Shown here: one piece after another, positions 8,201 through 10,012 of the stretch
Layout: each line of letters opens with the position of its first letter
Numbering within the stretch: position 1 is the stretch's first letter
From: Pelagophyceae sp. CCMP2097
Taxonomy: Eukaryota; Sar; Pelagophyceae
Direction of reading: 5' to 3'
Assembly: GCA_026770575.1 (NCBI GenBank)
Contig: MU657164.1
Location: 699,389 to 709,400, forward strand
DNA: 10,012 nucleotides
Notes under the pieces: generated by a model
What the model was told of the DNA's origin: nothing
The model's database searches: none
The model's input: the letters and a program-made list of their open reading frames with translations, nothing else
Program-made: the position numbers and the translations under genes

Positions 8201-9635
8201 CCGGCGCCTTTCGACGCGGCGAGGGCGCGACAGGCAGCGGGGGTGCGGGCCTTGCAGCGGGGGGACCACGCAGAGGGGCCGTCTCCAGAACCTTCTCTGG
8301 GGCCGTCTCTGGGGCCGTCTCTGGGGCCGTCTCTGGGACCGCCTCCGGGCCCGTCGACGGACCGTTGCCGGGACCTTCTCTGGACCCGTCTCTGGGACCG
8401 TCTCCGAGGCCTTTGTTCAAATGAAAGGTTTGCCAAAGGGCGCACGCGGCAATCGACGGGAACGTTTCAAAGAAGATGGACGTCGCCGAAATCTTCTTCT
8501 TCGCCGTCTGGTAGCCGTGCGAGAGGTGGCCGCCTAGAACAAGCGTGGGGGGCCATGGCAAAGTCGAGGCCTTTCAAAGTCGAGAGCCCTCCAACGCGCC
8601 GTGCGGCAGGTCCAACGCCATGATGCGCTCGTGCGGCTTCAGCAGCGCCGTGTAGACCTGCGCGCGGGGTCTCGAAAATGCGCAGCCGAGGAACGTGGCC
8701 GCGGGGCACACTCTTCGGCGAGTTCGAGGAAAATAATATCTTCGAGGGAAATGCTCGAGGAAATATACCTGGAAATTCGCCGGCGAGCCGCTCAGTGACT
8801 GCACGTTGACGCCCCACTCCGCCGGGTCCAGGTGGAACGCCGCCAAGGCGCGCCTGCGGTTCGCGGTTCGAAAGGGCGGTTCGACGCGGGGGCAGTTCGA
8901 GGCTGCCGCCGCACACGCTCTCCCCAAAACGCACTCCTGGCACATTTCCTCGACGGCGTCAATGTGCTCGTTGCCGCCGTAGTACCGCGCGCGCGGGTAG
9001 CCTGTGCGTTGGCGTTTTGAAAGGTGCCTTTGAGACGCTCGCAGAGGAAACTTGACGAGGCGCTTCCGGAGGGGTCTTGACAAAGAACGGTCCCTGGCGA
9101 GGGCCTTGGCAAGCCCCTCGGCAAGGCCAGCTTATTGCAAAGGCCCCTCGACCATCGGCCCCGAGCGGCGGCGGCCGGCGTCGGGACGCATGCGGGGCTT
9201 CAACGCTCTCTCCGGCCACAAACGCCCTCTCCGGCGCGCGCAAAAGCCGCCGATCGCTTTGCCCCTGGGCTAGGCCGTCCCGGGCCGCCTTCTTCCAAGG
9301 AGGCATGCCCTCAAGCAAACGGAGTCGGGCGCGGCGCCACGCCCTCGGAGTACTTGTTGCTCATCACCGACCCAAGACAGTCGAAGACCGACTTTGACGT
9401 GAAGTTCTCCGACGCGATGAGGACGAGCGAGTCGCGCTGGCGGATCTACGCGCGGGGTCGCGCGGGCGGGCGGCGCGAGGATTTGACTGCAACGCACCTT
9501 TTCGCGCTCGATAATGGCATAGAGGTCGGGGTCCGTCTCCGAGAGCGGCGCGTTCAGCGCCGTCGCCAGGCCGCGGCCGCAGCGCTGCGCCGCGCGCGCG
9601 CGCAGCGACGCCGTGCGCTGCAGGACGAACGCCAT
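5221..9635 (-). CDS. SHMT: Serine hydroxymethyltransferase, mitochondrial, 14 exons
   Basis: PLP enzyme that interconverts serine and glycine while loading a one-carbon unit onto tetrahydrofolate. Exons: 9498-9635, 9343-9445, 8935-9001, 8769-8853, 8600-8657, 8458-8533, 7246-7420, 7050-7170, 6244-6331, 6037-6130, 5856-5990, 5628-5765, 5450-5497, 5221-5349 (stop TAG). They join in frame to 1455 nt, 484 aa, the normal family length. Residues 1-29 contain five Arg and no acidic residue, like a mitochondrial presequence; no plastid signal/ASAF motif is visible. Motifs in order: LIASENF, KYSEGYP (catalytic Glu80), [26 protein letters not shown] (PLP-stacking His153), SDMAHISG (Asp233), [10 protein letters not shown] (PLP lysine K262), [33 protein letters not shown] (substrate Arg408). 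It ends FPTVGFE, plant-like. One oddity is GYPR at residue 84, where glycine is usual. Ten introns are GT-AG and three GC-AG (introns 2, 5, 13). Exon ends were chosen from splice sites plus family alignment by eye. Confidence 0.96.
5498..5627 (-). other. SHMT intron 12 with TTC microsatellite
   Basis: 130-bp GT-AG intron (donor GTCCGT, acceptor CACAG). It contains six perfect TTC triplets on the plus strand at 5594-5611 (GAA on the coding strand) next to an A/T-rich segment. The lysine-rich frame read through it is an artefact of this repeat. Confidence 0.85.
6332..7049 (-). other. SHMT intron 8 (718 bp)
   Basis: The donor GTCGCT after FY and the acceptor CTCTAG restore FYRKT in frame. The intron has a non-repetitive part (about 6360-6560) with two open minus-strand frames that I do not recognise, and a 12-bp array in the middle. 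The donor-proximal part at about 6921-7049 is non-repetitive. Confidence 0.85.
6594..6920. repeat. 12-bp array in SHMT intron 8, GGACCGTCTCCG type
   Basis: Units include GGTCCGTCGAGG (6623-6634), GTGCCGTCGAGG (6635-6646), GCCCGGGACCGT (6647-6658) and two GGACCGTCTCC units starting at 6795 and 6806. Others such as GGGCCGTCGACG and GGACCGTCTCGA are scattered to about 6920. The period is mostly 12 with some 11- and 13-bp units, and GGNCC is the most conserved part. More decayed than the intergenic array. Confidence 0.8.
7672..8106. repeat. 12-bp array in SHMT intron 6, first block
   Basis: Clear 12-bp phase is seen at 7672-7683 (CTCGGGGCGCGT), 7684-7695 (CTCCGGGCGCGT), 7696-7707 (CTCTGACACCGT), and again at 8070-8081 and 8082-8093 (GTCTCCGGGCCC, GTCTCCAGGCCC). 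Between them are scattered GGACCGTCTCCGG-like units. It includes a 25-bp step duplication: a 22-bp segment at 7959-7980 is repeated exactly at 7984-8005. Confidence 0.8.
8275..8410. repeat. 12-bp array in SHMT intron 6, second block
   Basis: Three identical units GGGGCCGTCTCT at 8299-8310, 8311-8322 and 8323-8334, then GGGACCGCCTCC and GGGCCCGTCGAC. Diverged units flank on both sides to 8275 and 8410. The exact copies suggest recent expansion here compared with the other intron blocks. Confidence 0.9.
9002..9342 (-). other. SHMT intron 2 (341 bp, GC-AG)
   Basis: The donor GCGTGG after GAGG and the acceptor GCACAG restore the conserved KYSEGYP; a GT donor two bases later would break the frame. 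It contains the three-unit 12-bp repeat at 9089-9124; the rest is non-repetitive with no recognised gene. Confidence 0.85.
9089..9124. repeat. Three 12-bp units in SHMT intron 2
   Basis: GGTCCCTGGCGA (9089-9100), GGGCCTTGGCAA (9101-9112) and GCCCCTCGGCAA (9113-9124) are exactly 12 bp apart and match the style of the 3361-3712 array (compare GGGCCCTGGCGA there) more than the other intron arrays. Confidence 0.75.
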
Positions 9636-9846
9636 ACTGTGCTTGCAAGAGTCAGTCGAGAACACGCGCACTTGCATGAACGGACGCCTGAAAAGAAGGA
9701 TTCAAATCTTCTCGTGCACGCTTCAACTTTTGCCTTTTGAGAGGAACGCACGCTTGGCACCCTTTTTTGTGAACACTCGAGACCCCTTTCTGGAACCGAC
9801 GACGCTTGAGATTCCGCCGCCGCTTACCGCGCCGCCGACGCCGAAA
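9636..9846 (-). promoter_or_regulatory. SHMT upstream region
   Basis: About 210 bp between the SHMT start codon and the right-edge repeat; it should hold the 5' UTR and core promoter by position. No TATA-like box or other known element was recognised. A second in-frame ATG upstream at 9677 would add 14 residues (MQVRVFSTDSCKHS), but the 9635 start gives a cleaner presequence. Confidence 0.35.
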
Positions 9847-10012
9847 GGGCCCCGCAGGGGCCGGCGCCTATTACTATCTAAGGATTATTTCCACTTTTAA
9901 ACCTTCAATGTGACTTTACAGGGCCCCGTAGGGGCCGGCGCCTATTACTATCTAAGGATTTGTTTAAACTTGTGAGAACGTTTGTTTGTTCAGGGCCCAC
10001 AGGGCCCCGTAG
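9847..10012. repeat. Tandem repeat, 74-81 bp period, GGCCCC/GGGGCC palindrome
   Basis: A 40-bp segment at 9847-9886 (starting GGGCCCCGCAGGGGCCGGCG and ending ATCTAAGGATT) recurs at 9921-9960 with one substitution. A third copy begins at 10002 and is cut by the window end. Each copy contains the hairpin GGCCCC-GYA-GGGGCC and is followed within about 20 bp by TTTAAAC or TTTTAAACC. The linkers between copies differ. The array extends past the window; it could be a satellite or the end of a mobile element. Confidence 0.85.

Larger units (their letters stand above)
7421..8457 (-). other. SHMT intron 6 (1037 bp)
   Basis: The longest intron of the gene. The donor GTCGAT after TTCCC and the acceptor CTCCAG restore ETFPFRLDE in frame. 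About half of it is 12-bp repeat (7672-8106 and 8275-8410). The acceptor-proximal 7421-7640 and a spacer at 8107-8274 look non-repetitive and hold no recognised gene. Confidence 0.88.

Noticed and set aside
8275..8410. Possible CRISPR array
   Set aside because: Units are 12 bp in direct contact, with no unique spacers, in a eukaryotic intron.
7632..8537. 301-residue frame on the plus strand and mirrored frames on the minus strand
   Set aside because: These lie in SHMT intron 6 and owe their length to 12-bp repeats.

Overview
The window looks like nuclear DNA of a GC-rich single-celled eukaryote, most likely a stramenopile alga of the pelagophyte type (Aureococcus/Pelagomonas-like). Three things point there: a gene split by 13 spliceosomal introns, a MYND-RING-Sel1 protein of a kind I associate with expanded families in pelagophyte genomes, and plant/stramenopile-like features in the metabolic enzyme. 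The lineage is inferred from memory of such proteins; no database search was run.

Layout. 1-311 (+) is an open frame that starts as a WD40 repeat and continues as the N-terminal part of D-3-phosphoglycerate dehydrogenase before stopping. 452-681 (-) is the first exon or a remnant of an SNF2-type helicase, ending just after the ATP-binding GKT motif. 1363-2406 (+) is an intact single-exon gene for a MYND finger + RING-like + four-Sel1-repeat protein. 2407-5220 has no convincing gene. It holds a 54-bp tandem duplication, a degenerate 12-bp minisatellite (3361-3712), a cluster of five stem-loops (4114-4436) and palindromic GTAGGG repeats (4516-4578). 5221-9635 (-) is a complete mitochondrial serine hydroxymethyltransferase (SHMT) gene. 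I resolved it into 14 exons with no break in frame (1455 nt, 484 aa). The right edge (9847-10012) carries a tandem repeat with a GGCCCC/GGGGCC palindrome.

The most unusual features are two. First, tandem arrays with a period of about 12 bp, most units holding a GGNCC core, occur in at least six places: two intergenic, two in SHMT intron 6, one in intron 8 and a three-unit piece in intron 2. They account for much of the three long introns. Second, three of the 13 SHMT introns need GC-AG splice sites, each fixed by the reading frame and by conserved residues.

The genes form no operon or pathway. SHMT (serine/glycine and one-carbon metabolism) and the phosphoglycerate dehydrogenase fragment (serine synthesis) are metabolically adjacent, but the latter is truncated, so this is probably coincidence.
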